Positions 25,018-34,177 of a stretch of 64,000 nucleotides of DNA are shown piece by piece. The first letter of the stretch is position 1, and each line of letters starts with the position of its first letter. The notes beneath the pieces were generated by a model. It was not told where the DNA came from and ran no database searches. It saw only the letters and a list, made by a program, of their open reading frames with translations. The stretch spans positions 140,904 to 204,903 of the forward strand of contig JAFDWS010000001.1 in assembly GCA_018268375.1 (NCBI GenBank), given 5' to 3'. The position numbers and the translations under genes were made by a program. Source of the stretch: Armatimonadota bacterium. GTDB taxonomy: Bacteria; Armatimonadota; Fimbriimonadia; Fimbriimonadales; Fimbriimonadaceae.

Positions 25018-27065
25018 GCGAGATCGGGAGCGGATCTTCCGCCCGAAACTACATTAATCGCGAGCTGAGTTGGCTTCAGTTCAATTCACGGGTTTTGGAA
25101 GAAGCGGAGAACGAACACAACCCGTTGCTTGAGCGGCTCAAGTTCCTCGCGATTTTCGAATCGAACTTGGACGAGTTCTTCATGGTGAGGGTGAGCGGCC
25201 TGATCGAGCAAGAAGAGGGCGGCGTGCATGAATTGACGCCTGACGGCCTGACCCCTACCGCACAGCTGGCCGAGATCGCGAAGGTCGCGGTTCCGCTCCG
25301 CGCGAGGGCGGCGCGAGCATGGGAGTCGCGACTCAAGCCTGAATTGGCCGCACGGGGAATCAAGGTGCTCGAAGCGAACGACAGCGCTCTCGACCATCCC
25401 CACTTCTCGGAGTTCTTCCAGCAGGCCGTGTTTCCTCTCTGCACCCCCCTGATCCTGGATCCAACTGAGAAGTTTCCTTTCATTTCGAACCGGAGCCTAA
25501 ACCTGGCGGTGGTACTCGTCGATGAGCAAGAAACCCGCCTTGCCCGCGTCAAGGTGCCACCCAATCTGCCCAGGCTTCTGCCCGTACCCGGCGAAAAGTC
25601 GACGTTCGTCTTCCTCGAGGACCTTGTCGCGCGACACCTGTCGAGGCTATTTCCAGGCGTGGTGGTTACTGGTACGGCCCTGTTTCGCGTGATCCGCGAC
25701 GCCGACGTTGAGATTAAGGAGATCGAGGCGGCCGACCTCATCTCCGCCGTAGAGCAAACCCTTCGCCTGCGCCGCTTTGGCGATCCAGTGCTGCTTGAAG
25801 TCCAATCCTGCCTTGATCCAGGCTGGTCGGACCGCCTCCGCTCACACCTCGCCCTTGACGAGCCCGACACAATGGTCGTCGACGGGCGGCTCGGCTACGA
25901 CTTCCTTTGGGAATTGCACCGGCTCGACCGTCCTGACCTGAAGTTCTCGTCCCACGTGCCCTATTTCGCTCCGTCCTTGGCCGAGGAGGGCTCGGTCTTT
26001 GAATTGATCAAGGGGCGCGACCTCCTGGTGCACCACCCTTACGACAGCTTTCGCTCCGTCGAGAACTTTGTTGATGCCGCCGCGGAGGACCCGCATGTCA
26101 TTGGCGTTAAGGCGACGCTCTACCGCGTCGGTGCGAAGTCGCCGATCGTCCAGAGCCTCCTTTCAGCCGCCGAAGCAGGCAAGCAAGTAGCGGCGATGGT
26201 TGAACTCAAAGCTCGTTTCGACGAGAGCAACAACCTTGTTTGGTCGCGCGCACTGGAGAGAGCGGGAGTGCATGTCACGTCGGGTTTCAGGGAGACCAAG
26301 GTTCACTGCAAGCTGTGCTTGATCGTGCGCCAAGAACCGCACGGCGTACAGACCTACGCTCACATCGGAACCGGCAACTACAACCCAGAGACGGCCAAAA
26401 CCTACACCGACCTCGGGCTGTTCACCGCCGACCCAGAGATCTGCCAGGACGTCACAGAGCTCTTCAACTTTCTGACGGGCTACTCAAAGCAAAGCGCTTA
26501 CCGCAAACTCCTCGTTGCGCCCCACAATTTGCGCGAGGAGATCATTGACCGGATCGAGCGCGAGACCGAGATTTGCCGAAGCTCAGGCACCGGACGGATC
26601 GACTTCAAGCTCAATTCACTCGTTGATCCTGAAGTGATCGACGCTCTTTACGAGGCCAGCCAAGTGGGAGTACAGATCAGGCTCGCCGTGCGCGGCATCT
26701 GTTGTCTCCGGCCGGGTGCCGTGGGCCTCAGTGACAATATTCAAGTCGTCAGCATCGTTGGCCGGTTCTTGGAGCACTCAAGGATCTATTACTTTGAGAA
26801 CGGAGACAAGCCGGACGTCTGGATCGGAAGCGCGGACATGATGCGCCGCAACCTCGACCGGCGGATTGAGGTGCTCGTACCGGTGACGGACGCCGAACAC
26901 ATCAAATATTTGCGCGACGACGTCTTGGAGCCTCACTTCCGCGACGATACGAATTCCTGGCGCCTCAAAGCAGACGGGAGCTACGAGCGGTCTCGGCCAA
27001 GCAAGGAGCCTGGGTTCTCCCTCCAGACCTATTTGATGAGCCACCCGGCGACCCTGCCGCTCTGA
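25005..27065 (+). CDS. ppk1: Polyphosphate kinase 1
   Basis: A 686-residue PPK1. NYINRELSWLQFNSRVL is the N-terminal domain signature. HIGTGNYNPETAKTYTD contains the autophosphorylated histidine (about residue 453), and RFLEHSRIYYF contains the second active-site histidine (about 591). Other typical blocks are DVEIKEIEAADLIS and RLGYDFLWELHR. It polymerises the gamma phosphate of ATP into polyphosphate. It overlaps ppx, the next upstream gene, and lies 26 bases before trmD. Its length is normal for PPK1. Confidence 0.96.
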   Translation: MSAVGEIGSGSSARNYINRELSWLQFNSRVLEEAENEHNPLLERLKFLAIFESNLDEFFMVRVSGLIEQEEGGVHELTPDGLTPTAQLAEIAKVAVPLRARAARAWESRLKPELAARGIKVLEANDSALDHPHFSEFFQQAVFPLCTPLILDPTEKFPFISNRSLNLAVVLVDEQETRLARVKVPPNLPRLLPVPGEKSTFVFLEDLVARHLSRLFPGVVVTGTALFRVIRDADVEIKEIEAADLISAVEQTLRLRRFGDPVLLEVQSCLDPGWSDRLRSHLALDEPDTMVVDGRLGYDFLWELHRLDRPDLKFSSHVPYFAPSLAEEGSVFELIKGRDLLVHHPYDSFRSVENFVDAAAEDPHVIGVKATLYRVGAKSPIVQSLLSAAEAGKQVAAMVELKARFDESNNLVWSRALERAGVHVTSGFRETKVHCKLCLIVRQEPHGVQTYAHIGTGNYNPETAKTYTDLGLFTADPEICQDVTELFNFLTGYSKQSAYRKLLVAPHNLREEIIDRIERETEICRSSGTGRIDFKLNSLVDPEVIDALYEASQVGVQIRLAVRGICCLRPGAVGLSDNIQVVSIVGRFLEHSRIYYFENGDKPDVWIGSADMMRRNLDRRIEVLVPVTDAEHIKYLRDDVLEPHFRDDTNSWRLKADGSYERSRPSKEPGFSLQTYLMSHPATLPL

Positions 27066-27091
27066 GCGATCTGGCAGGTACCCTCCTTGAC

Positions 27092-27802
27092 TTGCGGATC
27101 GACTTCGTCACGCTGTTCCCCGCGATGGTGCTCGACGCTCTGAGCCACAGCATCATGGCGAGGGCACGCCAAGCTGCCATCGCGGAGTTCCACGCGGTCA
27201 ACCCGCGCGATTTCGCCACCGACAAGCATCGCACCGTGGACAGCGAACCCTATGGCGGTGGGCCGGGCATGGTCATGATGGCGCCTCCGATTGCCGCCGC
27301 GCTCGACTCAATCCGTGCGGACAGGGGCTCGATGCCGGTCGTCTTGATGGACCCAGCAGCCCCGCTGTTTGGCCAGGCCGACGCTGCGGCCCTCTCGGCC
27401 AGTGACAGGGTCGCCCTGGTCTGCGGTCACTACGAAGGATTGGACGAGCGCGTGCGAACCTGTCTTTGTAGCCACGCCTATTCAGTCGGGGACTTCGTTG
27501 TGACGGGAGGGGAGTTCCCGGCCCTGATGGTGGCCGACGCCATCGTCAGGCTAATCCCGGGCGCCATCGGGGATCCTGCCAGCCACGAGGACGACTCACA
27601 CCAGCACGGCCTTTTGGGCCACCCGCTCTACACCCGCCCGGAGTCGTTCATGGATGAAGAGGTGCCTGCTGTGCTCAAAAGCGGCCACCACGGCAACATT
27701 GCGTCTTGGAGGCGTCGCGAGAGCCTGCGTCGGACGCGGGACACCCGACCCGATCTGTTCGCACAAGCAGACCTAAAACCGGGCGACCTCGATCTGTTAT
27801 AA
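27092..27802 (+). CDS. trmD: tRNA (guanine-N1-)-methyltransferase
   Basis: A 236-residue SPOUT methyltransferase that makes m1G37 in tRNAs. MRIDFVTLFPAM, YGGGPGMVM, VCGHYEGLDERV and SVGDFVVTGGEFPALMVADAI are the TrmD fingerprints, forming the trefoil knot that binds S-adenosylmethionine. The start is TTG at 27092. It is followed by rplS and lepB, the usual bacterial order trmD-rplS-lepB, with the rplS promoter -10 overlapping its end. Confidence 0.96.
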   Translation: MRIDFVTLFPAMVLDALSHSIMARARQAAIAEFHAVNPRDFATDKHRTVDSEPYGGGPGMVMMAPPIAAALDSIRADRGSMPVVLMDPAAPLFGQADAAALSASDRVALVCGHYEGLDERVRTCLCSHAYSVGDFVVTGGEFPALMVADAIVRLIPGAIGDPASHEDDSHQHGLLGHPLYTRPESFMDEEVPAVLKSGHHGNIASWRRRESLRRTRDTRPDLFAQADLKPGDLDLL

Positions 27803-27803
27803 T
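27798..27803 (+). promoter_or_regulatory. -10 element for rplS
   Basis: A consensus TATAAT overlaps the trmD stop codon, about 36 bases upstream of the rplS start. The region 17 bases upstream has no good -35 (CTAAAA). The site gives a secondary promoter in addition to read-through from ppk1 and trmD. Confidence 0.5.
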
Positions 27804-27838
27804 CCGAGCCTGCACGACCAGCCGAGGTTCGCGACACC

Positions 27839-28189
27839 ATGAACAAGCAGGCAATCCTTGACAGTGTGGCCAAGCCCTACCACAAAGAAGACGTTCCCGA
27901 CATGCGGCCGGGCGACACCGTAAGGGCCCACGTCAAGGTCCGCGAAGCCGGCAAAGAGCGCATCCAGGTGTTCGAAGGCTTCGTGATCGCCGTTCGAAAC
28001 GGTGGCATCGCCAAGAACGTGACTGTCCGCAAAATGAGCAGCGGCATCGGCGTCGAGCGCACCTTCCCCGTCCACAGCCCCAACGTTGCGAAGTTCGAAG
28101 TGATTCGCCGGGGCCGAGTCCGCAGGGCCAAGCTTTATTACCTGCGTGAGAAGGTCGGCAAGGCTGCCAGGATCGAGGAAAAGCGGTAA
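27839..28189 (+). CDS. rplS: 50S ribosomal protein L19
   Basis: A 116-residue ribosomal protein. [89 protein letters not shown] includes the [12 protein letters not shown] signature of L19. It is located at the 30S/50S interface. It is the middle gene of trmD-rplS-lepB. Confidence 0.98.
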   Translation: MNKQAILDSVAKPYHKEDVPDMRPGDTVRAHVKVREAGKERIQVFEGFVIAVRNGGIAKNVTVRKMSSGIGVERTFPVHSPNVAKFEVIRRGRVRRAKLYYLREKVGKAARIEEKR

Positions 28190-28192
28190 GAA

Positions 28193-29113
28193 GTGTTCGG
28201 GCTCGTCAACCTTCTCGCCGTAAGTAGTTTCGTTGAGTGGGTGGATCGAATCGCCCGTGCCCCCCTGAGCAAGGTCGTCATGGTCGCGGTCGCTCTGACC
28301 ATCATCAGGGCCGTCCTCCATCCTTACCTTAAGAACACGCCAGCCCATCAGCGCTACGGCGTCTATGGGATCGCCAAGCTCGTGAACGAAGTCTGCGACG
28401 CCGTTGTCTATGCCGGCGTCGTCGTGTTCATGCTCGTCCGGCCCTTTGGGATCCAGACCTTCTACATTCCGACTGGGTCAATGATCGACACGCTGTTGCT
28501 CAACGACTATGTGGTTGCGAACAAATTCATCTACCGCACTCGGAATCCACAGCGGCTTGAGATCGTGGTTTTCAAACCGCCGAAGCGCGCGCTGAACCCC
28601 GATCAAGAAGACTCCGACTTCATTAAGCGCCTGATCGGACTTCCCGGCGAGGTCGTCGAGTGGAAGGACAAGCGCCTCACTGTCGACGGCAAGTACATCC
28701 CCGAACCTTTTGTCGACTACACGTTCCCTGGGAACCCAGGAGGTGCAGTCATGCCCGAGGCGGACTGGGGCTCGATCCGGCAGGCCAACTTCAAGATCAT
28801 CAAGGACGGCGACCGCTACGTTCCTGTCCAGTACACCGACGACTGCGTGAACATGATGCCCCTCGGAAATTCTTACGAGGACGAGATGGCGACGTATTGC
28901 GCCAAGGAGTTCGTGCCGACTAGTCCTGCCCAGGCGCGGGAATGGAAGAACGCTCCGCCTGCGGCGATCCCGCCGGGCAGCTACCTCTTCATGGGCGACA
29001 ACAGGAACGGATCCTTTGATGGTCGTGGCTGGGGCCTGGTGCCGCGCGACGACATTATCGGTCGTTCCGAGTTCATCTGGTTCCCCATTTCTCGCTGGCG
29101 AGTCACCCGATAA
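28193..29113 (+). CDS. lepB: Signal peptidase I
   Basis: A 306-residue S26 protease with two N-terminal membrane helices (about residues 20-40 and 65-85). The catalytic serine is in PTGSMIDTLL (about residue 96) and the general-base lysine in DFIKRLIGLPGE (about 145); the PGSYLFMGDNRNGSFDGRGWGLVPRDDIIGRSEFIWFP C-terminal box is intact. It cuts N-terminal signal peptides in the envelope. The GTG start is 3 bases after the rplS stop. It carries a longer insert than E. coli (VDYTFPG to SPAQARE), a loop in the periplasmic domain. Confidence 0.95.
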   Translation: MFGLVNLLAVSSFVEWVDRIARAPLSKVVMVAVALTIIRAVLHPYLKNTPAHQRYGVYGIAKLVNEVCDAVVYAGVVVFMLVRPFGIQTFYIPTGSMIDTLLLNDYVVANKFIYRTRNPQRLEIVVFKPPKRALNPDQEDSDFIKRLIGLPGEVVEWKDKRLTVDGKYIPEPFVDYTFPGNPGGAVMPEADWGSIRQANFKIIKDGDRYVPVQYTDDCVNMMPLGNSYEDEMATYCAKEFVPTSPAQAREWKNAPPAAIPPGSYLFMGDNRNGSFDGRGWGLVPRDDIIGRSEFIWFPISRWRVTR

Positions 29114-29169
29114 GGACAGTCTCAGCAATCTTCCAGCCCCTTGTTTGCCAGAATGGGCTGCAAGATCGT

Positions 29170-29517
29170 ATGTACGAACATCGGAGCAAACCGCCCCTCA
29201 CTCAGGTCGAGTTTCGTGGCCGAGTTGTGCGCCACGCCCTGGCCGCTCTCGCCGTTCTGCTTGGCGCCCTTTCGATCGGAGTCCTGGGATACAGGCTCCT
29301 CGGCGGTCTGCCCTGGATCGACGCAGTGTTGAACGCCTCGATGATCCTTGGCGGCATGGGACCCGTCAACGAGCTTCACAGTGACGCCGCCAAGCTCTTC
29401 GCATCAGTTTATGCGGTCTTTTCTGGAGTCGTCTTTATCGGTGTGGCGGGCGTGACGCTCGCGCCCTTCGCGCACAGGGTTCTCCATCTGTTCCACTGGG
29501 ACGAGGGGAAGGATTAA
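29170..29517 (+). CDS. Small membrane protein (two helices) of unknown function
   Basis: A 115-residue protein with a helix at about residues 22-44 (RHALAALAVLLGALSIGVLGY) and a second at about 78-105 (LFASVYAVFSGVVFIGVAGVTLAPFAHRVLHLFHW). The intervening loop is ILGGMGPVNELHSDAAK. The layout resembles two-helix potassium-channel-like proteins, but no selectivity filter (TVGYG) is visible, so channel function is not supported. It sits alone between lepB and a tRNA on the other strand. It is probably a real gene given the clean, balanced composition. Confidence 0.6.
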   Translation: MYEHRSKPPLTQVEFRGRVVRHALAALAVLLGALSIGVLGYRLLGGLPWIDAVLNASMILGGMGPVNELHSDAAKLFASVYAVFSGVVFIGVAGVTLAPFAHRVLHLFHWDEGKD

Positions 29518-29520
29518 GAA

Positions 29521-29596
29521 TGGTGGGCCCGGTGGGGATCGAACCCACGACCAAGCGGTTATGAGCCACCTGCTCTCACCACTGAGCTACAGGCCC
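29521..29596 (-). tRNA. tRNA with CAU anticodon, probably tRNA-Ile2
   Basis: A 76-base tRNA with an encoded 3' CCA. The acceptor stem GGGCCTG pairs fully with CGGGCCC, so it is not the initiator tRNA (which has an unpaired 1:72). The anticodon loop CTCATAA has CAU. The D-arm, anticodon arm (GGTGG / CCGCT) and variable region (TTGGTCG) resemble E. coli tRNA-Ile2 (ileX), in which C34 is changed to lysidine to read AUA, more than elongator Met. Met cannot be excluded by eye. Confidence 0.9.
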
Positions 29597-29648
29597 AGGC
29601 GCGACCATTCTACCGGCACCGAACCAGGCTCGCGGCCGACGTCCCCTG

Positions 29649-29654
29649 TATAAT
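29649..29654 (+). promoter_or_regulatory. -10 element for the acyl-CoA dehydrogenase gene
   Basis: TG followed directly by TATAAT (29649-29654), 35 bases upstream of the TTG start at 29689. A Shine-Dalgarno AAAGGAG lies about 8 bases upstream of the TTG. No clear -35 is visible at the expected distance (AGGCTC). It starts a new transcript downstream of the tRNA. Confidence 0.5.
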
Positions 29655-29688
29655 CGTCCCGTCCCGCGACAGTCAAAGGAGACTCGAC

Positions 29689-31272
29689 TTGGCAGCGACG
29701 CCGACCACAATGAACGAAACTGGATGCTCTTTCTTCAGCCGCACGCCTGATCGCGCCTTCGCCCCAGAGGATTTTCCCGGCGACGAGCGACTCATGATCG
29801 AGCAAGCGGAGCAGTTCAGCCGCAAGGAAGTCCTCCCTGTGGCCGAGCGGCTAGAGAAACAGGAGGACGGCCTCATGCCGCAGCTTGTCCGCAAGGCTGG
29901 CGATTTGGGCTTTTGCGGAGTCGATTCACCCGACCAGTTCGGCGGCCTCGGCATGGGCAAGAACCTCGCGGCGCGCATCCTTGAGTACCTCTCGCTTGAC
30001 GGGTCTTTCAGCGTGACCCTCGGTGTGACGAGCGGCATCGCACAACTGGGCCTCGCCTTGTTTGGTACCGACGAGCAAAAGCAGCGCTACATCCCTAGGC
30101 TGGCGAGCGGCGAATGGATCGGAGCTTATTGCTTGAGCGAGCCGAACTCTGGAAGCGACGCCCTTTCCCTTTCGACACGGGCCGACGAGCGTAATGGTCG
30201 CTGGGTGCTGAACGGCACAAAGATGTGGATCAGCAATGCCAAATGGGCCGAGTTCTTCCTGGTCATGGCCAAGATCAACGGCACCGACATTGCTGCCTTC
30301 CTCGTCGAGCGGGGCCATCCTGGAGTGAGCATTGACCGTGAGGAGCACAAGTTGGGCCTGAAGGGCTCTTCAACTGCTCGGGTCTTGCTCGAGAACGCCG
30401 AGGTACCGCTGGAGAACCTCCTTTACTTGCCGGGCAAGGGACACCACGTCGCCTTCAACGCCTTGAACCTGGGCCGCTTCAAATTGGCGGCCATGTCCCT
30501 CGGACCGGCTCGCCAGGCGATCTACGAGAGCAGCCAGTACGCGAAAGACAGAAAACAGTTCGGCAGCAGCATTTCGGACTTTGGTCTGATCAGGCAGAAG
30601 TTTGCGGATATGGCCGCCTTTTACTTCGCGGCCGAGTCTGCCCTCTACCGGACTGGGCACAACATCGACGCTGCATTCGACGCAACTGGGGGGACCATAG
30701 ACGGAAACCGCCAGGCCGCAGAAGAGTTCGCCGTGGAGTGCAGCGCGGTGAAGGTCCTCGCCACGGAAGCTGAGGCTCGGATCGTTGACGATGCCCTGCA
30801 AGTCTACGGAGGCTATGGATTTACGGAAGAGTTCCCTCTCGCCCGCATCTACCGAGACGCCCGAGTCAGCCGCATCTATGAGGGCACTAACGAAATCAAC
30901 CGCGTGTTCCTAGCCGACCGACTTAAGCGGCGTGCAGACGAAGGGCGTGCCTCCCTGGGCGGCAGCGGCGACTCTTTCATCAACGGCCTCGCCGTCCAAG
31001 CCTACGCCAAGTTCGATAAGCACCAGGTAGTTGTGGGCGCTCTGAGCGACTTGACGCTCCTCTCCTACGCAGAGCAATCTGCACGCCTGCGGGCCCAAAG
31101 GCTCGGTGGAATCCAGTTGTGCGCGTACGAGCGCTTCGCAAACTGGGCCAACGTCCAAGCAGCCAACGCATACCAAACGGTGACGGGAGAGCCAGTCAAC
31201 GTTCCCGCGCCGTTCAGCGGCCACGTGGACGAGCTTGCAGAGGCCGTCCTGCGGACTCGTTGCCCGCTTTAG
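29689..31272 (+). CDS. Acyl-CoA dehydrogenase
   Basis: A 527-residue flavoprotein with N-terminal helical, central beta (GAYCLSEPNSGSDALSLSTRA, the FAD-binding GLKGSSTARVLLENAEVPLENL region), and C-terminal helical domains. The catalytic Glu is in RIYEGTNEINR (about residue 405), the usual place. An extra tail of about 110 residues follows the core, as in very-long-chain (VLCAD/ACAD9-type) enzymes. It introduces a 2,3 double bond into acyl-CoA in fatty acid degradation. The TTG start has a good AAAGGAG site. Confidence 0.94.
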   Translation: MAATPTTMNETGCSFFSRTPDRAFAPEDFPGDERLMIEQAEQFSRKEVLPVAERLEKQEDGLMPQLVRKAGDLGFCGVDSPDQFGGLGMGKNLAARILEYLSLDGSFSVTLGVTSGIAQLGLALFGTDEQKQRYIPRLASGEWIGAYCLSEPNSGSDALSLSTRADERNGRWVLNGTKMWISNAKWAEFFLVMAKINGTDIAAFLVERGHPGVSIDREEHKLGLKGSSTARVLLENAEVPLENLLYLPGKGHHVAFNALNLGRFKLAAMSLGPARQAIYESSQYAKDRKQFGSSISDFGLIRQKFADMAAFYFAAESALYRTGHNIDAAFDATGGTIDGNRQAAEEFAVECSAVKVLATEAEARIVDDALQVYGGYGFTEEFPLARIYRDARVSRIYEGTNEINRVFLADRLKRRADEGRASLGGSGDSFINGLAVQAYAKFDKHQVVVGALSDLTLLSYAEQSARLRAQRLGGIQLCAYERFANWANVQAANAYQTVTGEPVNVPAPFSGHVDELAEAVLRTRCPL

Positions 31273-32348
31273 TTGCCGACCTCGGCGCCTCGGTTGGGCA
31301 GGCGGCCGCCGAGATGTTTGATCACAAAGCTCTGGATGGCATCGATCGCGTCAGGGACGACCTCGCCTTCCAACCCAGGATCCTTCCCTGACTGAACCGG
31401 CTTAAGGTTGTGGCTGGCCAGCGGCACGACCGAAAGCGCGACATGCCGATCCTTTCTTTGCCGAGCGACAGTTGCCAAGACCTGGGCGTCTAAGGTCGGC
31501 GAAACCTGGACGTCCATGGCCCCGTTGACGATCAATACCGGGCCCGGATAGTCGGCCAAGAACCGTGTCGGGGACACCCAGGCCATCTGCTTCAGATAGA
31601 CGCCGACGCTTGGGTTGTAGAGAGCCTGAAGCGGAGCGGGAACGTCTGCAGGCACCTTGCCAGTCTCCCTTATGGCCTTATAGATTCGGTCGCTTTCGGA
31701 AAGGAACTTTGCCCGCATGGCGGGTGGAGCATCTGCGGACTGATAAGCCAGCTGGTCATGGATCAGCTTGTCGAACGGTCGGCCCGGCGTACCGATCAAG
31801 ATTAGCGCCTTAGGTTTGAGGCTCTTGGCCACGGACAGGGCGAGAATGCCCCCTTCGCTGTGACCGAGGATCGCACAGTTGCGAATGTCCGTGAGGCCGT
31901 ACGTCGCCATCGTTTTCCATGCCGCCAGAACGTCCGAGACGTGGTTTGTCAGAGAAAAGAAGGCAGGGATTGCCTTGGGATCCTTCGGCCACTGCGACGA
32001 GACCGTTGCGCATGCCCGTTTGTCGAACCTAAAGGAGGCGACGCCAGCCCCGGCCAGCCCCTCCGCTAGTTGCCGCAACGTGTCAGTCTTGAAGGCGGGC
32101 TGGTTCCCGTCACGGTCAGTCGGGCCACTTCCCGGCAAGAGGAGGACGGCCGGGTAGTTCCGGGCCAGTGAGCCCTCGGGCGCCATGTAGGTGCCCGTTA
32201 GTTTGATTCCGCCGCCGCCAGTGAAAGTGAGGACGCGCTCCGTCACGTGGGGCGTGTTCGGAAGCTCGACCGTGTCCGCGCCCTGCATGAGTTTGGGCCG
32301 GCAGCCCAATGTGCAGGCACATGCGACGACGAGCAAGAGGCCACGCAT
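31269..32348 (-). CDS. Secreted alpha/beta hydrolase (lipoprotein)
   Basis: A 359-residue alpha/beta hydrolase with an N-terminal hydrophobic segment and lipobox (TLGCRPK, Cys about residue 16). LLLPGSGPTDRDG is the oxyanion loop, GHSEGG is the nucleophile elbow (Ser about residue 168), the acid is in NGAMDVQVSP and the histidine in LASHNLKP. It is similar to envelope esterases/peptidases of the BAAT / dienelactone-hydrolase type. It overlaps the convergent acyl-CoA dehydrogenase by 4 bases and is 1 base from the Gfo/Idh/MocA gene (TGATG). Confidence 0.88.
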   Translation of the reverse strand: MRGLLLVVACACTLGCRPKLMQGADTVELPNTPHVTERVLTFTGGGGIKLTGTYMAPEGSLARNYPAVLLLPGSGPTDRDGNQPAFKTDTLRQLAEGLAGAGVASFRFDKRACATVSSQWPKDPKAIPAFFSLTNHVSDVLAAWKTMATYGLTDIRNCAILGHSEGGILALSVAKSLKPKALILIGTPGRPFDKLIHDQLAYQSADAPPAMRAKFLSESDRIYKAIRETGKVPADVPAPLQALYNPSVGVYLKQMAWVSPTRFLADYPGPVLIVNGAMDVQVSPTLDAQVLATVARQRKDRHVALSVVPLASHNLKPVQSGKDPGLEGEVVPDAIDAIQSFVIKHLGGRLPNRGAEVGN

Positions 32349-33418
32349 CAGAACTCAACGTCGACCGGCTCTTCACGGCCTGTCTCACTGCTCTTATAGA
32401 GAGAATCGAAGATGGCGTTGAGAATGAGGCCCTGCTCACCAGGGACAGGAGAGGGAGCCCCAGTTTGAACCGCCTTCACGAACGCTTGTACTTCAGCAGT
32501 GTGCGACGAGGCGACGTGAGGCACGTTCCTCGGTGTCACATCGAAGAGCATCTTGTCTTGTTCCGTGTAGATTTCGATGGGGTCGTCGCCACCGGCTTTG
32601 ACGAGTGCTCCCGCCTTGGTGCCGAAGAGGTCGGTGCGGAGCCAGTCCTCCTTGATGTTCGACATGAAGGAACTTTCGAGCGTGACGGCCGCGCCGTTCT
32701 CAAACCGTATGAACCCGACAGCCATGTCCTCGACGGTGAATTTCGACCGGTCATAGTCGCCCCAGGGATTGACGATGTCGGGGTTTTTGCCGAGGTAGTC
32801 CCAGGTGCGACCGCTTGCAGCCACAGGTTTCGGATAGCCCATCAGGAAGAGAGTCAGGTCAAGAATGTGGACACCGATGTCGATCAGCGGGCCACCGCCC
32901 TGTTGCTCCTTGTCAATGAAGACGCCCCAGTGAGGCACCCCGCGACGGCGCAGGGCTTGTGCCCGGGCGTAGTAGATGTCGCCCATGTGGCCGGCGTCGA
33001 TGTACTGCCGCATGAACCGCCCTGGCGCACCAAACCTCATCTGTAAGGCAACTTGCAGAATCTTTCCGCTGTCCCGCGCCGCGCGGCACATCTCCTTCGC
33101 TTCCGCCGCGTTCATCGCGAGCGGCTTCTCGCAGAGGACGTGCTTGCCAGCGTGAAGGGCATCGATCGTCGGCTGCTTGTGAGCTTTGTTCGGCGTGGTA
33201 ACGGAAACGGCGTCCACTTCGGGGTCGTTCAGGATGTCCTGGTAGTTCGTCGTCGTCCGTGCGCCGGGAACCAACGCCGCTGCCTGATCCACAGCAGACG
33301 GCGCAACGTCGCAGACCCAGGTGATCTCGCAGTCGTCGGGCACGGAGAGATAACCAGGAATGTGGCAGCCACGTGCGATGCCGCCTGCGCCGATCAAGCC
33401 GATCTTCAGCTTCTTCAC
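32348..33418 (-). CDS. Gfo/Idh/MocA family oxidoreductase
   Basis: A 356-residue NAD(P)-dependent sugar or inositol dehydrogenase-like enzyme. KIGLIGAGGIARGCHIPGYL is the Rossmann start, TPNKAHKQPTIDALHAGKHVLCEKPLAMNAAEAKEM contains the conserved EKP lysine, and GPLIDIGVHILDLTLFLMG contains the DxGxHxxD motif (here DIGVHILDL) with the catalytic His. The C-terminal domain is a normal GFO_IDH_MocA_C. Its stop overlaps the start of the alpha/beta hydrolase by 1 base (TGATG). The substrate is not known. Confidence 0.9.
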   Translation of the reverse strand: MKKLKIGLIGAGGIARGCHIPGYLSVPDDCEITWVCDVAPSAVDQAAALVPGARTTTNYQDILNDPEVDAVSVTTPNKAHKQPTIDALHAGKHVLCEKPLAMNAAEAKEMCRAARDSGKILQVALQMRFGAPGRFMRQYIDAGHMGDIYYARAQALRRRGVPHWGVFIDKEQQGGGPLIDIGVHILDLTLFLMGYPKPVAASGRTWDYLGKNPDIVNPWGDYDRSKFTVEDMAVGFIRFENGAAVTLESSFMSNIKEDWLRTDLFGTKAGALVKAGGDDPIEIYTEQDKMLFDVTPRNVPHVASSHTAEVQAFVKAVQTGAPSPVPGEQGLILNAIFDSLYKSSETGREEPVDVEF

Positions 33419-33466
33419 GGTCGGCAGGTTACCGCCTGCCTCGGCCGTCCGGCACAGGTGACCGGT

Positions 33467-34177
33467 CTACTCGGTCTTTCGCGACCGCACGGCCACAATG
33501 ACGCCACCAATGACGATAGCGACCATGCCGCCCCAAAAGAGGACCGGCGGCATGTGCGGCCAATGGAAGGGGAGCACTCCGGGGTTGCCTTCTTCGAACG
33601 TGTGTCCCGATTCCACAATCAGTTTCACTCCCGCCCACCCGACAAGGACGTAAGCCATGTGGTCGAGCGCGGGATACTTGTCGAGCAACTTGATAAAGGC
33701 GCTCGCTGCGAACCTGAGAGCAACGACTCCGAGCAACGCACCTGAAATGACGACCCAGACCTTGTCCGCGCCCCGAACGGTTGCGACAGCCGCAAGGACG
33801 CTATCGACCGCGAACGCGACGTCTGTCACCGCAAGGGCCATGACCACTGAGCGGTAGGAAGTCGCCTTCGGCTGCTTTTCCACTTGTCCCCCGCTCCCCT
33901 TGAGGAAGTGTTTGAGCAGCAAATACAGCAGGTACACGCCGCCGAGGGTCTGGAGCCACCAGAGCCGCATGATCTGCGTCGCAAGGAGGATCGCCCCAAA
34001 CCGGAAGACGAACGACATCGTGAGCCCCAGGCTGAGCGCGCTCTTCTGCTGCGCATTGGGAAGCGGCCGGACCATGATCGCGAGGACGAGCGCGTTGTCG
34101 GCCGAAAGCAATGCTTCCAAGAGGACTAGCAGGAGGATGACGGGGACGTCGCCCAGCGCAAAAGTTTGAGGAACCAT
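33467..34177 (-). CDS. TerC family integral membrane protein
   Basis: A 236-residue membrane protein with seven predicted helices. LLLVLLEALLSADNALVLAIMV and ALAVTDVAFAVDSVLAAVA carry the conserved acidic SADN and VDS motifs of TerC proteins, which are thought to act in metal (manganese) efflux or in secreted protein metalation. I chose ATG 34177 (MVPQTFALGDVPV) because it begins at the first helix; the open frame extends upstream but lacks support. It lies alone on the minus strand. Confidence 0.9.
   Translation of the reverse strand: MVPQTFALGDVPVILLLVLLEALLSADNALVLAIMVRPLPNAQQKSALSLGLTMSFVFRFGAILLATQIMRLWWLQTLGGVYLLYLLLKHFLKGSGGQVEKQPKATSYRSVVMALAVTDVAFAVDSVLAAVATVRGADKVWVVISGALLGVVALRFAASAFIKLLDKYPALDHMAYVLVGWAGVKLIVESGHTFEEGNPGVLPFHWPHMPPVLFWGGMVAIVIGGVIVAVRSRKTE

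Noticed and set aside
29521..29596. Initiator tRNA-fMet
   Set aside because: The first base pair of the acceptor stem is G-C, while bacterial initiators have a 1:72 mismatch.
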